A program made the translations under genes and the position numbers. A DNA stretch of 64,000 bases from Myxococcales bacterium (GTDB lineage: Bacteria; Myxococcota_A; Polyangia; Polyangiales; Ga0077539), in the NCBI GenBank assembly GCA_030652255.1, contig JAUSAZ010000112.1, forward strand, positions 1-64,000. Reading direction: 5' to 3'. Shown piece by piece: positions 33,250 to 42,200 of the stretch (position 1 is the first letter of the stretch; every line of letters starts with the position of its first letter). The notes beneath the pieces are model-generated. The model was given only the letters and a program-made list of their open reading frames with translations. It did not search any database and was not told where the DNA came from.

Positions 33250-34728
33250 ATGCTCACCCGGGGCGACGTCATCGGCGGGAAATACAAGCTCATCGACCCC
33301 CTCGGCGAGGGCGGCATGGGCGCCGTCTGGATCGCCGAGAACATCGCCATCCGCGGCGCCCAGGTGGCCCTGAAGGTGCTCCACGCCAACTTCGCGCGCG
33401 ACCCCGACGCGGTGCGCCGCTTCCGCGCCGAGGCCGAGGCCACCGTGCGCATCGGGCACCCGAGCATCGTGCGGGTCTTCGACTACGGCCAGTCCGACGA
33501 CGGCGCGCCGTACATGGTCATGGAGCGCCTGCACGGCGAGAGCCTCGCCGAGCGCCTCGAGCGCGACGGGTCGCTCCCCACCGCCGACGCCGTGGGCGTG
33601 GTCACCGCGGTGCTCGAGGCCCTCGACGCCGCGCACCAGCACGAGATCCTGCACCGCGACCTCAAGCCCGAGAACATCTTCCTCGCCGTCGAGGGCGAGG
33701 TGGTGCGCCCGAAGATCCTCGACTTCGGCGTGTCGAAGTTCCTGGGCGACGACGCCGAGCGCGTGCGCATGACCCGCACCGGCGCCCTCATCGGCACGCC
33801 CGCGTACATGTCCCCCGAGCAGGCCCGCGGCGAGCCCACCATCGACCTGCGCAGCGACATCTGGGCGATGGGGGTGATCCTGTACGAGCTGCTCACGGGC
33901 AAGCTCCCCTACGAGGCGCCCAACTACAACGCGATGATGATCCGCATCGCCACCGAGGGGCACCTCCCGCTGCTCGACGCGCTGCCCTCGCTCGACCCCG
34001 TGCTGGCCTCCATCGCCGAGCGCGCGATGGCCCGGTCGGCGCGCGAGCGGTACCCCACCGCGCGGCAGATGCGCGAGGCCCTCGCGGCGTGGTCGCGGGG
34101 CGAAGGGGTGCTCGAGGCGCCGCCCCGGGGGAGCCTCCCCCCCAACCGCTCGTCGCGCACGCCCACCCCCACGCTGGTGCACGCCGACACGCTGCCCGGC
34201 GACAGCATTACCACCCTGCGTAAAGACCGGCCGCGGCGCTCGGGCGCGGCGGTGGTGGCGCTGGGCGTCGCGCTGGGCGTCGGGGGAATGCTCGCGGCGT
34301 CGCGGCTGCGCCCTGTGGTGGGCGAAGGGAACACGCTGCCCGTCGCGCGACCCGCAGCGCCCGTGACGCACGCGCTCACCATCGCGGGCCTGCCGTCGGA
34401 GGCGCGGGTGCTGGTCGACGACGCGCCGGTGACGCTCCCGGCGCTGCTGCGCGCCGACGGCGACCACCGGGTGCGGGTGGAGGTCGCGGGCGCGCCGGCG
34501 TGGATGGCGGTGGTCCCGCGGCCGACGGCCGACGTGGCGCTGGCGTACGTCCCGCCCGCGGCGGCGGTGGCGGAGGTGGACGCAGGGACAGTGGCGGTGG
34601 CGGTGACCGACGCCGGGGCGACGGCGTCGCGGGCGGCGGGGCGGCGGGCTGTGCACTCGACGGGGCGGCGTCCCGACGCGGGGCGGGCGACGGCCAACTC
34701 GCTGATCGCGCGCGATCCGGGCTTCTGA
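33250..34728 (+). CDS. Hanks-type Ser/Thr protein kinase with TM and PEGA-like tail
   Basis: A 492-residue membrane kinase. Motifs: GEGGMG (about 19-24), ALK lysine, HRDLKPEN, DFGVSKF, and MSPEQARGEPTIDLRSD. All catalytic residues are present. A Pro-rich juxtamembrane stretch with several Thr residues follows (NRSSRTPTPTL). One membrane segment (SGAAVVALGVALGVGGMLAA, about 336-356) leads to a short exported PEGA-like module (SEARVLVDDAPVTLPALL with HRVRVEVAG) and a disordered tail. The ATG at 33250 has GGAG almost touching it. It is followed by an ECF sigma/anti-sigma pair, so it may act in the same stress response. Confidence 0.88.
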   Translation: MLTRGDVIGGKYKLIDPLGEGGMGAVWIAENIAIRGAQVALKVLHANFARDPDAVRRFRAEAEATVRIGHPSIVRVFDYGQSDDGAPYMVMERLHGESLAERLERDGSLPTADAVGVVTAVLEALDAAHQHEILHRDLKPENIFLAVEGEVVRPKILDFGVSKFLGDDAERVRMTRTGALIGTPAYMSPEQARGEPTIDLRSDIWAMGVILYELLTGKLPYEAPNYNAMMIRIATEGHLPLLDALPSLDPVLASIAERAMARSARERYPTARQMREALAAWSRGEGVLEAPPRGSLPPNRSSRTPTPTLVHADTLPGDSITTLRKDRPRRSGAAVVALGVALGVGGMLAASRLRPVVGEGNTLPVARPAAPVTHALTIAGLPSEARVLVDDAPVTLPALLRADGDHRVRVEVAGAPAWMAVVPRPTADVALAYVPPAAAVAEVDAGTVAVAVTDAGATASRAAGRRAVHSTGRRPDAGRATANSLIARDPGF

Positions 34729-34836
34729 AGCCCCCGGCGGAACCTCTCGACCCCGACCGCTGTCTCGGCGTATGTGCGAGGTCGTGCCGCTGCGCTGCCG
34801 CTGGGATGGTCGACGCTCCAGGCCGAGGGGTTCACC

Positions 34837-35439
34837 GTGACCCTCGACCTCGAGGCCGAGCGCGCCCTGGTCGAGCGGCTGCGGCGCCGCGACGAGGCGG
34901 CGTTCAACCTCTTCGTGCGGGCGTACCAGGCCAGGGTGTTCTCGCTGGTGCAGCGGATGCTCGGCAACCGCGCCGAGGCCGAAGACCTCGCGCAGGAGGT
35001 GTTCATCACCGTCTTTCGCAGCATCGACAGCTTCCGCGGCGACGCGCGCCTCAGCACCTGGCTCTACCGGGTGGCCATCAACCACTGTAAAAACCGCATC
35101 AAGTACCTCGACCGGCGGGTGACCCGCGGCCACGACGCCCTCGACGACGAGGGGGGCAAGGCGCTCACCGAGGGCGGTCCGGTGATGTCCCGGCCCGACC
35201 GTCCCGACGAGTCGATGCAGGGCGTGGAGATGGCCCGGGTCATCGAGCGCGCGCTCGTGCTGTTGGAGGAGGAGCACCGCGCGCTGGTGGTGCTGCGCGA
35301 CCTGGAGGGCCTCAGCTACGAGGAGATCATGACGATCACGGGCCTCCCCGAGGGGACCGTCAAGAGCCGGCTCCACCGCGCCCGCGCGGCGCTGCGCGAG
35401 GCCATCGAGCGGGGCCTCGGGTACAAGCTCCCGGAGTGA
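34837..35439 (+). CDS. ECF-type RNA polymerase sigma factor
   Basis: A 200-residue sigma-70 of the extracytoplasmic-function type. Region 2 reads FNLFVRAYQARVFSLVQRML, EDLAQEVFITVFRSI and FRGDARLSTWLYRVAINHCKN (core binding and -10 recognition). Region 4 reads LVVLRDLEGLSYEEI and PEGTVKSRLHRARAALRE (-35 recognition helix-turn-helix). It resembles RpoE-like factors. I start at GTG 34837, with GAGGGG six bases upstream. The anti-sigma-like gene begins 7 bases after its stop, the usual operon pairing. Confidence 0.93.
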   Translation: MTLDLEAERALVERLRRRDEAAFNLFVRAYQARVFSLVQRMLGNRAEAEDLAQEVFITVFRSIDSFRGDARLSTWLYRVAINHCKNRIKYLDRRVTRGHDALDDEGGKALTEGGPVMSRPDRPDESMQGVEMARVIERALVLLEEEHRALVVLRDLEGLSYEEIMTITGLPEGTVKSRLHRARAALREAIERGLGYKLPE

Positions 35440-35446
35440 AGTTGCG

Positions 35447-35899
35447 ATGTTGACCGACGACGAGGTGCGCGATCTGTTCAGCGCCTACCACGACCGCGAG
35501 CTGTCGCCCGAGCGCACCGAGGCGGTGCGGGCCGCGCTCGACGCCAGCCCCCCGCTGCAGCGCGAGTACGCGGCCTTCTGTCGCATGCTCGACGGGCTCT
35601 CGGCGATGGCCGCCGCGAGCGAGGCCCCGCTGCCCGGCGCGAGCGCCCCGAAGGCCGCCGACGCGCCGAAGCCCGCCCCCCCGCCCGACCTCCTGGAGGG
35701 CGTGCAGCGGCGGTTGCAGAAGCGCTCCGGGGGGAGGTTCTACGCGGATGGATGGTCGCGGCTGGCGGGCATCCTCCCGCTGGAGCTCATCGCCACGCTG
35801 GTGCTCATCGCCCTGGTCATCGCCTACGCCGCGATGACCATGGTGTCGCCCCACCCCGCGCCCGCGCCCGCAGCGCCCGCCGCAGCGCCCGCTCGCTAG
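35447..35899 (+). CDS. Membrane anti-sigma factor (RseA/zf-HC2-like without Zn ligands)
   Basis: A 150-residue partner of the preceding sigma factor. The N-terminus (LTDDEVRDLFSAYHDRELSP through LQREYAAFCRML) follows the anti-sigma fold of the zf-HC2 type, but the HxxxCxxC zinc motif is missing. A Pro/Ala linker, one membrane segment (LELIATLVLIALVIAYAAM, about 110-130) and a short Pro/Ala exported tail complete it. Regulation is probably by membrane-stress proteolysis or partner binding; this is inferred from the family. Its stop overlaps the stop of the convergent HNH gene by three bases. Confidence 0.8.
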   Translation: MLTDDEVRDLFSAYHDRELSPERTEAVRAALDASPPLQREYAAFCRMLDGLSAMAAASEAPLPGASAPKAADAPKPAPPPDLLEGVQRRLQKRSGGRFYADGWSRLAGILPLELIATLVLIALVIAYAAMTMVSPHPAPAPAAPAAAPAR

Positions 35900-36336
35900 C
35901 GCCGCTTCTTCCGCCCCTTCGCCGGCGCCTCGGCCTCCTCGTCGTCGGCGCCCGCGGGGTCGAGCGGCGGCAGCGCCAGGCCCGGCAGCGGCTCGCGCAT
36001 CCGCTTGCGCTTGCGATCCTGCAGCCGCTCGATCATCGCCGTCAGCTTCGGGTCGCCCCAGGGCGACGGGTCGTGCCGGATGCCCTTCGCGCCGTTGCAG
36101 CGCCCGCACGCGATCGCGAGGTTCTCGAGGGTGTCGCTGCCGCCGTGGGTGCGCGGCACGATGTGCTCCACGGTGGCGCGCAGCACCCTCGTGCCGTCGA
36201 GGTCGACGCACACCATGCAGTTGCAGTGGATGCACTTGCCCGCGAGCACCTCCGACCCTCTGAGCTCCGCGCGCTCGAAGGTGCGGTCGGTGGCGGCGCA
36301 CCAGAGCAGCTGGGCGTGTCGTCGGGCGCTTCCCAT
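35896..36336 (-). CDS. HNH endonuclease-domain protein
   Basis: A 146-residue protein with a complete HNH motif. Zinc Cys pairs CIHC (about 35-38) and CGRC (about 80-83) frame the core EHIVPRTHGGSDTLENLAIAC and CNGAKGIRHD. A Lys/Arg-rich C-terminus (GRKKRR) may bind DNA. It resembles the McrA/5-methylcytosine-nuclease-like small HNH proteins found in many genomes, whose role is usually unclear. The start is ATG 36336; the longer frame upstream would reach into the opposite gene's promoter. It diverges from the PD-(D/E)XK-like gene over 41 bases. Confidence 0.82.
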   Translation of the reverse strand: MGSARRHAQLLWCAATDRTFERAELRGSEVLAGKCIHCNCMVCVDLDGTRVLRATVEHIVPRTHGGSDTLENLAIACGRCNGAKGIRHDPSPWGDPKLTAMIERLQDRKRKRMREPLPGLALPPLDPAGADDEEAEAPAKGRKKRR

Positions 36337-36377
36337 GGGAGGGCGAGTGTAGCCCCGCGATGGTAGCATTGGCGCCC

Positions 36378-37208
36378 ATGAGCGACGGCGTACACAACCG
36401 GCAGCGCGGGCCCTTCCAGGCCGACCAGCTCCGCTCGGGCGACCCCTACGAGCTGTCGCAGGGCCACCCCATCTTCTGCGCGCCGACGGGGCGCGACGGG
36501 ACGGGGCCCAACGGCCTGGGCTTCGCGGTGCTCGACAGCGACCCCGCGGTGATCAACGCGGGCGTCGACACGGGCATCAAGCTGGCCGACGACACGCTGC
36601 GGGCGCCCGACGTCGCGGTGAACTTCCGCGCGGGCGCCGGTACCTGGGCCGAGAGCGCCCCCCTCGCCCTGGAGTACGCCGGGCGGGGCCAGGACGAGGC
36701 CGACCTGAAGGTGAAGATCCGCGAGCTCCTGGGCGCGGGCACGCGCTGGGTGTGGGTGGTGCGCCTGGTGGGTCCGCGCAGGGTCGAGGTGCACAGCCCC
36801 GACGCGGCGGTGCGGGTGGCGGGCGAGGACGAGACGCTGGAGGCCCCCGGGGTGCTGGCGCTCCCGGTGCCGGTGCGGGCGCTCTTCGAGCGGGACGCGG
36901 CGCACGAGGTCACGCTGCGCAACCTGCTCGCGGCGAAGGGCTACGCCAACCTCGATGCGCTCCGTGAAGAGGGACGAGAAGAGGGACGCGAAGAGGGACG
37001 AGAAGAGGGCGCGGCGTCCGGTCGGCTGGAGGGGCTGTGCACCGCCCTGCGGGAGACCTTCGCCGCGCGCTCGTGGTCGATGTCCGAAGCGCAGGCCGCC
37101 CTCGTCGCGGCGTGTCGCGACCCCGCCACCCTCACGACCTGGATCACCCGGGTGATCACCGCCGCCGAGCCCGACGCGGTGTTCGAGGTCGTCACGGCGC
37201 CGCGTTGA
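36378..37208 (+). CDS. Uma2/DUF820-type PD-(D/E)XK nuclease-like protein
   Basis: A 276-residue protein. The N-terminal two-thirds match Uma2-like nucleases: the acidic RAPDVAVNF strand, LALEYAGRGQDEADLKVKIRELLGAG and TRWVWVVRLVGPRRVEVHS. A stretch of REEG repeats encoded by 12-bp units follows (36967-37011), then a helical tail (AAAEPDAVFEV). Uma2 proteins spread widely in large genomes and are presumed nuclease-derived. The lengthened repeat tail resembles the one in the Rpn-like protein at 31032-31967. The stop overlaps the convergent DUF547 gene by 17 bases. Confidence 0.75.
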   Translation: MSDGVHNRQRGPFQADQLRSGDPYELSQGHPIFCAPTGRDGTGPNGLGFAVLDSDPAVINAGVDTGIKLADDTLRAPDVAVNFRAGAGTWAESAPLALEYAGRGQDEADLKVKIRELLGAGTRWVWVVRLVGPRRVEVHSPDAAVRVAGEDETLEAPGVLALPVPVRALFERDAAHEVTLRNLLAAKGYANLDALREEGREEGREEGREEGAASGRLEGLCTALRETFAARSWSMSEAQAALVAACRDPATLTTWITRVITAAEPDAVFEVVTAPR

Positions 37209-37998
37209 GGGTCCAGTCGTAGGGGCGCCAGGTCACCGCGCAGCGCCCCGCGTCCGTGCCGCACGCCGCCTCCAGGCGCTCCCGCAGCGGAGGCGCCGCG
37301 TAGCGCCGCAGCCACGCCACCACGCCACCGCCCGGCGCGAAGTCCTCCCCGAACCACTCGAATATCTGCGTCACCCTCACCCCCGGCGGCGCCGCGACGA
37401 GCTCTACGGTGCCCGGCGCGTTCACGTAGGCCCGCGCCTGCGCGTCGAGCTGCGCCTCCACCCCCGCGGCCGTGTAGGCCCCGCGCCGCAGCGGCGGGCA
37501 CGAGCGCGCCGCGCAGTTGAGCGCCACGTGCACCCGCGGGTCGCGAAACACCGGCCGCACCTCGCGGTTCTCCACCGCGTCGAGGGTCATCTCGCGCCCG
37601 TCGAGCCGCCACCGCCGCGCCCGGAAGAAGCCCCCGTCGGGCAGGTAGGTCAGCACGTTGCGCATCGTCGCGGGCGCCTCGGCCACGCCCCGCAGCACCG
37701 TCGCGTTGTAGGCGTTGAGCCAGTACGCCTTGCGCGCGCCCGCCGTCGCGAAGGCCCCCGGCGTGCGCGTCGGGCCGTTGTCCCCGAGCCACCCGTGGAT
37801 CGCCCGCAGCTCGCCCAGCCTCGCCCGCAGCGCGCCGTAGTCGACGCCGTCGCCCCGCACCACCGCCCGCAGCAGCGCGTCGTAGCGCGACCACACGTCG
37901 GCCGCCGTCACCGCCGCCGCGCCCGCGTCCTGCGCGCCCGCCGCGGCCGGCATCGCGACCATCACCAGGCCCAGCAGCATCGCTCGTCGCATCGTCAT
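37192..37998 (-). CDS. DUF547 exported protein
   Basis: A 268-residue exported protein with a signal peptide (MLLGLVMVAMPAAAGAQ). The DUF547 signature is clear: KAYWLNAYNATVLRGV (about 95-110), DAVENREVRPVFRDPRVHVALNCAARSCP, and QIFEWFGEDFAPGGGVVAWL. DUF547 proteins are related to papain-like/transglutaminase folds, with a conserved Cys-Pro and His/Asn pattern visible here. The start is ATG 37998 (GGAGGAG just upstream), with ATG 37992 as an alternative. It lies 32 bases after the polyferredoxin gene on the same strand, suggesting one transcript. Confidence 0.85.
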   Translation of the reverse strand: MTMRRAMLLGLVMVAMPAAAGAQDAGAAAVTAADVWSRYDALLRAVVRGDGVDYGALRARLGELRAIHGWLGDNGPTRTPGAFATAGARKAYWLNAYNATVLRGVAEAPATMRNVLTYLPDGGFFRARRWRLDGREMTLDAVENREVRPVFRDPRVHVALNCAARSCPPLRRGAYTAAGVEAQLDAQARAYVNAPGTVELVAAPPGVRVTQIFEWFGEDFAPGGGVVAWLRRYAAPPLRERLEAACGTDAGRCAVTWRPYDWTLNAAP

Positions 37999-38030
37999 CG
38001 CTCCTCCGACGCTCGCTCCGCCCCCGCGCT

Positions 38031-39659
38031 TCACCTGCGCAGCCGCAGCTGCACCAGGCCCGACGCGGCCGCCGTCTTCTTCGCCGCGCCGGGCCAGCGC
38101 TGCTCCAGCGAGAGCACCCCGCGGGGGCAGACCTCGGCGCACATCCCGCAGCCCACGCAGCTCGCCCGCACGAAGGTCTCGTTGGCCTGCGCGTAGGCCC
38201 GCACGTCGATGCCCATCTCGCAGTACTCGGTGCACATCCCGCACGAGATGCACATGTCCTCCTTCACCCGGATGCGGTAGCGCCCGACCTTCTGGATGAT
38301 GCCCAGCAGCGCCGCCATCGGGCAGAAGTTACGGCACCACTGGCGCGTCCCCCCGAGGGGGTAGAGGCCCACCCCGATGGCGCCGGAGAGCACCGCCACC
38401 ACGATGAGCCCGTAGTAGTGCCGGGCCCTGCTCGCCGCCGTGACGATGGCCCCGCTGCGCAGGGCGCCGTCCACGCGCCACTGGCTCACGTCGCCGGCGC
38501 CCGACCACCACGCGCCGTTGAGCGCGCTGTGCGGGCCCACCAGGGCCGAGAGCCCCACCAGCACGGTGGTGAGCACCGCGAGCCCGAGCACCGTGTAGAT
38601 GCTCGCCTGCTCGAAGCGCCACGCGGCCTCGCCCTTCTGCGACAGGTGCCGGAAGGGCTCGCCCGCCGTGTTGGCCAGGCCGCCGCAGCCGCACACCCAC
38701 GAGCAGTACCAGCGCTTGCCGAAGAACACCCCCAGCACGGGCACCAGCAGCAGCGAGCCGAGGAAGCTCCAGAGAACGAAGGGCGCAGGGTCGCGCAGGA
38801 TGTTGTCGGGGTAGAACGCGTCGATCTTCAGGGGCCAGAAATACGAGAGGTAGTATTCGGGCTGCGCGAAGAGCCTGAGCAGCACCGGCACCGAGAAGCC
38901 GAAGCTGGCCTGCACCCCGATGACCACCAGGGTGCGCACCACCTGGTAGGGGTTGTGGAGGTAGCGCCCGAGCACGAAGAGCCCGCCGGCGCTCACGGCG
39001 CAGGTGTAGAGCAGGCCGTAGAGGGTCCATTTGGAGTCGAGCGCGAGGTAGAGCAGGGCGCCGAAGGCACGGAGGGAGTGGTCCCCCGCGGCGGGCGCGC
39101 GCCCCGGGTCGAAGACGTGGGTGCCGTAGGCGAGGGTGATCCCCGCCAGCTGCGCCGCCACGAGCGCCCACGTCGCCTCGCGCAGCATCGCCCCGCGGTC
39201 GCCGCGCACACGCCACACCCGCGCCATACCGAAGACCCCCAGCGCCAGCGCCCCGCCCAGCAGCGCCGCCAGCGTCGGCGTCGACCACGTCACGCCCGGC
39301 GACGGCAGCAGGTGGCGCCCGTCGTGCGCCGCGGGCTCCAGCGCCCGCGCGAACCACGCCGACAGCCCCGCGGTCGCCATCGCCAGCGCGAACACCCTGG
39401 CGCCAAGGCCCGCCTCCGCGCGCGCCGAGAGCGTGCCGTCGCGCCGCGCGAAGGCCGCGTGCACGGCCACGGTCACCGCCGCGATCGCGGCGCCCAGCAG
39501 CCACACCCCGTGGCCCAGCGTGGTCAGCAGCCGCGCCGTCTCCATCGGGAGGTACAAGCCCAGGTAGAAGCCCAGCAGTACGGCCGAGAGCAGCCACGCG
39601 CTCGGGCCCCGGCTGGTGAGGTCGTCGGCGACGGCCTGCAGGGCGCCCGCGCGCTTCAC
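38031..39659 (-). CDS. Membrane-bound 4Fe-4S polyferredoxin (NapH/NosR/RdxA-like)
   Basis: A 542-residue membrane protein with about ten membrane segments and a cytoplasmic ferredoxin end. Cys motifs: CSWVCGC (membrane loop), CRNFCPM, then CISCGMCTEYCEMG and CVGCGMCAEVCPRG, enough for two 4Fe-4S clusters. The plan fits the NapH/NosR/CcoG group, which passes electrons across the membrane. Which acceptor it serves here is not visible; the neighbouring DUF547 and Old Yellow Enzyme genes give only general redox context. The start is GTG 39659, and a ribosome site is not well placed there, so the first few residues are uncertain. Confidence 0.85.
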   Translation of the reverse strand: MKRAGALQAVADDLTSRGPSAWLLSAVLLGFYLGLYLPMETARLLTTLGHGVWLLGAAIAAVTVAVHAAFARRDGTLSARAEAGLGARVFALAMATAGLSAWFARALEPAAHDGRHLLPSPGVTWSTPTLAALLGGALALGVFGMARVWRVRGDRGAMLREATWALVAAQLAGITLAYGTHVFDPGRAPAAGDHSLRAFGALLYLALDSKWTLYGLLYTCAVSAGGLFVLGRYLHNPYQVVRTLVVIGVQASFGFSVPVLLRLFAQPEYYLSYFWPLKIDAFYPDNILRDPAPFVLWSFLGSLLLVPVLGVFFGKRWYCSWVCGCGGLANTAGEPFRHLSQKGEAAWRFEQASIYTVLGLAVLTTVLVGLSALVGPHSALNGAWWSGAGDVSQWRVDGALRSGAIVTAASRARHYYGLIVVAVLSGAIGVGLYPLGGTRQWCRNFCPMAALLGIIQKVGRYRIRVKEDMCISCGMCTEYCEMGIDVRAYAQANETFVRASCVGCGMCAEVCPRGVLSLEQRWPGAAKKTAAASGLVQLRLRR

Positions 39660-39783
39660 TCCGACGCTCCCCTCGTGCGCTCGCTCATCGGCGCAGGCTA
39701 CGCCACCCCGCCGCGCGCAGTTACGCCCCGCGCGAGCCCTTCAACTCCCCCGGCACAACGTGCTACCGCGCCGGTCACCCACC

Positions 39784-40860
39784 ATGACCAGCCCACTGCT
39801 CTCGCCGCTCGTCCTGCGCCCCGGCGTCGTCGCCCGCAACCGCGTCTGGCTCGCCCCGCTCACCAACAAGCAGAGCCACCCCGACGGCACCCTCGCGGAC
39901 GCCGAGCTGCGCTTCCTCTCGCTCCGCGCCGACGGGGGCTTCGGCCTCGTCGAGACCTGCGCCGCGTACGTCTCCCAGGACGGCAAGGCCTGGGACGGCG
40001 AGCTCGGCGTGCACGACGACGCCATGCTCGACGGGCTCACCCGCCTCGCCGCGCGCATCCACCAGGGCGGCGCCCTCGCGAGCGCGCAGCTCTTCCACGG
40101 CGGGCTGCGCGCCTCGCAGGCCGTCAGCGGCGTGGTGCCCTGGAGCCCGTCGGCGCACACCGACGAGCAGGGCAACGCCAGCCGCGAGGGCACCGAGGAG
40201 GACATCGCGCGGGTCATCGGCGACTTCGCCCGCGCCGCGGAGCGCTGCGCCCGCGCGGGCTTCGACAGCGTCGAGCTGCACGGCGCCCACGGGTACCTGC
40301 TGTCGCAGTTCTTGAGCACCGTCTACAACCGGCGCGAGGACGGGTGGGGCGGATCGCTGGAGCACCGCGCGCGGCTCATCCGCGAGGTGACCCGCGCCGT
40401 GAAGGCCGCGGCCCCCTCCCTGGTGCTCGCGGTGCGGATGTCCCCCGAGGACTTCGGCCAGACCCGCGGGGTCGACCTCGACGAGAGCCTCCAGGTCGCG
40501 CGCTGGCTCGTCGAGGACGGCGCCGAGGTGCTGCACCTCTCGCTCTGGCGCTCGGCGCTCCCCACCACCAAGCGCCCCGAGTCGCACCCGACGCCCCTCT
40601 TCCGCGAGGCCGTCGGCCCCGCCATCAAGCTGGTCGTCGCGGGCTCCATCTGGACCCACGCCGAGGCCGAGGCCCAGCTCGCCCTCGGGGCCGACGCCGT
40701 GGCCCTCGGGCGCTCCGCCATCGCCAACCACGACTGGCCCGCGAAGGCCGACCCCGCCAGCCTCCACCGCGCCCCGGTGAGCCCCGCCACGCTCATCGAA
40801 GAGGGCGCCTCGCCGGGCTTCGTGGAGTACCTCCGCGCCTTCCGCGGCTTCGTGGGCTGA
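39784..40860 (+). CDS. Old Yellow Enzyme-family NADH:flavin oxidoreductase
   Basis: A 358-residue FMN-binding TIM-barrel enzyme. Visible signatures are RNRVWLAPLTNKQSHPDG near the start, LASAQLFHGGL, the conserved SVELHGAHGYLLSQFLST (substrate and FMN region), NRREDGWGGSLEHRARL, and LALGADAVALGRSAIANHDW (phosphate-binding end). Members reduce enals, enones or nitro compounds using NAD(P)H, and the physiological substrate is usually unknown. It diverges from the polyferredoxin gene across 124 bases and converges with the FAD oxidoreductase, with 5 bases between stops. Confidence 0.9.
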   Translation: MTSPLLSPLVLRPGVVARNRVWLAPLTNKQSHPDGTLADAELRFLSLRADGGFGLVETCAAYVSQDGKAWDGELGVHDDAMLDGLTRLAARIHQGGALASAQLFHGGLRASQAVSGVVPWSPSAHTDEQGNASREGTEEDIARVIGDFARAAERCARAGFDSVELHGAHGYLLSQFLSTVYNRREDGWGGSLEHRARLIREVTRAVKAAAPSLVLAVRMSPEDFGQTRGVDLDESLQVARWLVEDGAEVLHLSLWRSALPTTKRPESHPTPLFREAVGPAIKLVVAGSIWTHAEAEAQLALGADAVALGRSAIANHDWPAKADPASLHRAPVSPATLIEEGASPGFVEYLRAFRGFVG

Positions 40861-40865
40861 GCCCC

Positions 40866-42155
40866 CTACTTCGCCCCGCTGCGGCGCTCGATGGGCAGCG
40901 ACCGCGCGCGCATCTCCCCCAGCGGCGCCCGCCCGAACTCCACGTCGAACTGCGCCCTCGCCAGGTTCTCGCGCACCCACGCCAGCGGGCGCTCCTCCTC
41001 GATCCAGCGGGACAGCACGGTGTGGTCCCAGCGCGAGCCCAGCGCGTTGAAGCCGAGCACCTTGTCGCCCGCGTGCACGATGCGCCACGAGAGCGCCCGC
41101 GTCGGGTGCGGCGCGTACAGGCTCTCGGCGCCGTCGGCCACCTCGTCGAGCGCCCCCACGGTCGTGTACTCCAGCTCGAAGAGCTTCGCGCTGTTGAAGA
41201 ACACCGGCGGCGCGTAGCCCCTCGGCCGCCCGCTCATGTTCTCGCCCGCGAGCGCGCCCTGTCGCTTCGCGCTGTACCAGATCGACTCCACCCGACCGTC
41301 GGGCAGCTCGGCGCAGTCGCCCGCCGCCCACACGTCGTCGAGGCTCGTGCGCAGCGTCGCGTCCACCTTCACGCCGCGCCCCAGCGCGGGCGGCGTCGCC
41401 ACGCCCCTTAGCCACTCCACCTGCGCCTCGACCCCGATGCACACGCCCAGCAGCTCGCACGCGATGGTCTCGCCCGCCGTCGTCGTCACCGCCGACACCC
41501 GCCCCGCTGCGTCGCGCGCCACCGACGCCAGCGCCGCCCCCTCGCGCACGTCGACCCCGTGGCGCCGCATCTCCCGCGCGGCCATCTCCCCCTCCTCGCG
41601 GCTCAGCGCCGCGGGCCAGTACCAGGGCTCGCGCACCAGGAAGGTCACCGCCACCCCGTGGAAGCGCAGGCACTCCACGAGCTCGATGCCGATGAGCCCG
41701 CCGCCCACCACCACCGCGCGCCTCGTGGTGGGCGTGTAGCGCTCGCAGGCGTCGAGGTCTTGCAGGGTGACGAAGTGCACCAGGCCCGCGAGCTCGTCGG
41801 TGATGCCCGGCGCCGCGAGGCGTCGCGCGCGCGAGCCCGTCGCGATCAGCAGCCGGTCGTAGGGGAGCGCCCGGCCGTCGTCGAGGGTGAGCCGGCGGGC
41901 GCGGGCGTCGAGGTCGGTGACCCGCGCGCGCACGAGCCCGATGCCCTTCTCACGCCAGGTGTGGCGCTCGTAGGGCTCCATGGCGCGCCGGGGCAGGCGG
42001 TTCATGAAGGCGTACATGAGGGCGGTGCGGGAGAAGAAGTAGTCGCCCTCGTCGGACACGAGGGTGACGGCGCCGCCCGCGTCGCGCGAACGGATCGCGA
42101 GGGCCGCCGAGGCGCCCGCGACGCCGTTGCCCACCACCACATAGGCCCTGCTCAT
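40866..42155 (-). CDS. FAD-dependent pyridine nucleotide-disulphide-type oxidoreductase
   Basis: A 429-residue flavoprotein with two Rossmann folds. The FAD-binding N-terminus reads VVVGNGVAGASAALAIR, and the second nucleotide site reads AVVVGGGLIGIELVECL (about 148-164). The C-terminal FAD motif is VWAAGDCAEL (about 282-291). There is no redox CxxxxC pair, so it belongs with ferredoxin/rubredoxin or nitrite-reductase-type NAD(P)H reductases, not with thiol reductases. Electrons could go to one of the iron-sulphur proteins nearby, though that link is only positional. The start ATG 42155 and length fit the family. Confidence 0.88.
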   Translation of the reverse strand: MSRAYVVVGNGVAGASAALAIRSRDAGGAVTLVSDEGDYFFSRTALMYAFMNRLPRRAMEPYERHTWREKGIGLVRARVTDLDARARRLTLDDGRALPYDRLLIATGSRARRLAAPGITDELAGLVHFVTLQDLDACERYTPTTRRAVVVGGGLIGIELVECLRFHGVAVTFLVREPWYWPAALSREEGEMAAREMRRHGVDVREGAALASVARDAAGRVSAVTTTAGETIACELLGVCIGVEAQVEWLRGVATPPALGRGVKVDATLRTSLDDVWAAGDCAELPDGRVESIWYSAKRQGALAGENMSGRPRGYAPPVFFNSAKLFELEYTTVGALDEVADGAESLYAPHPTRALSWRIVHAGDKVLGFNALGSRWDHTVLSRWIEEERPLAWVRENLARAQFDVEFGRAPLGEMRARSLPIERRSGAK

Positions 42156-42200
42156 GGTGGCGGAGGCTACGCTCGCGCGGACGCTACGGTTACGCGACGG

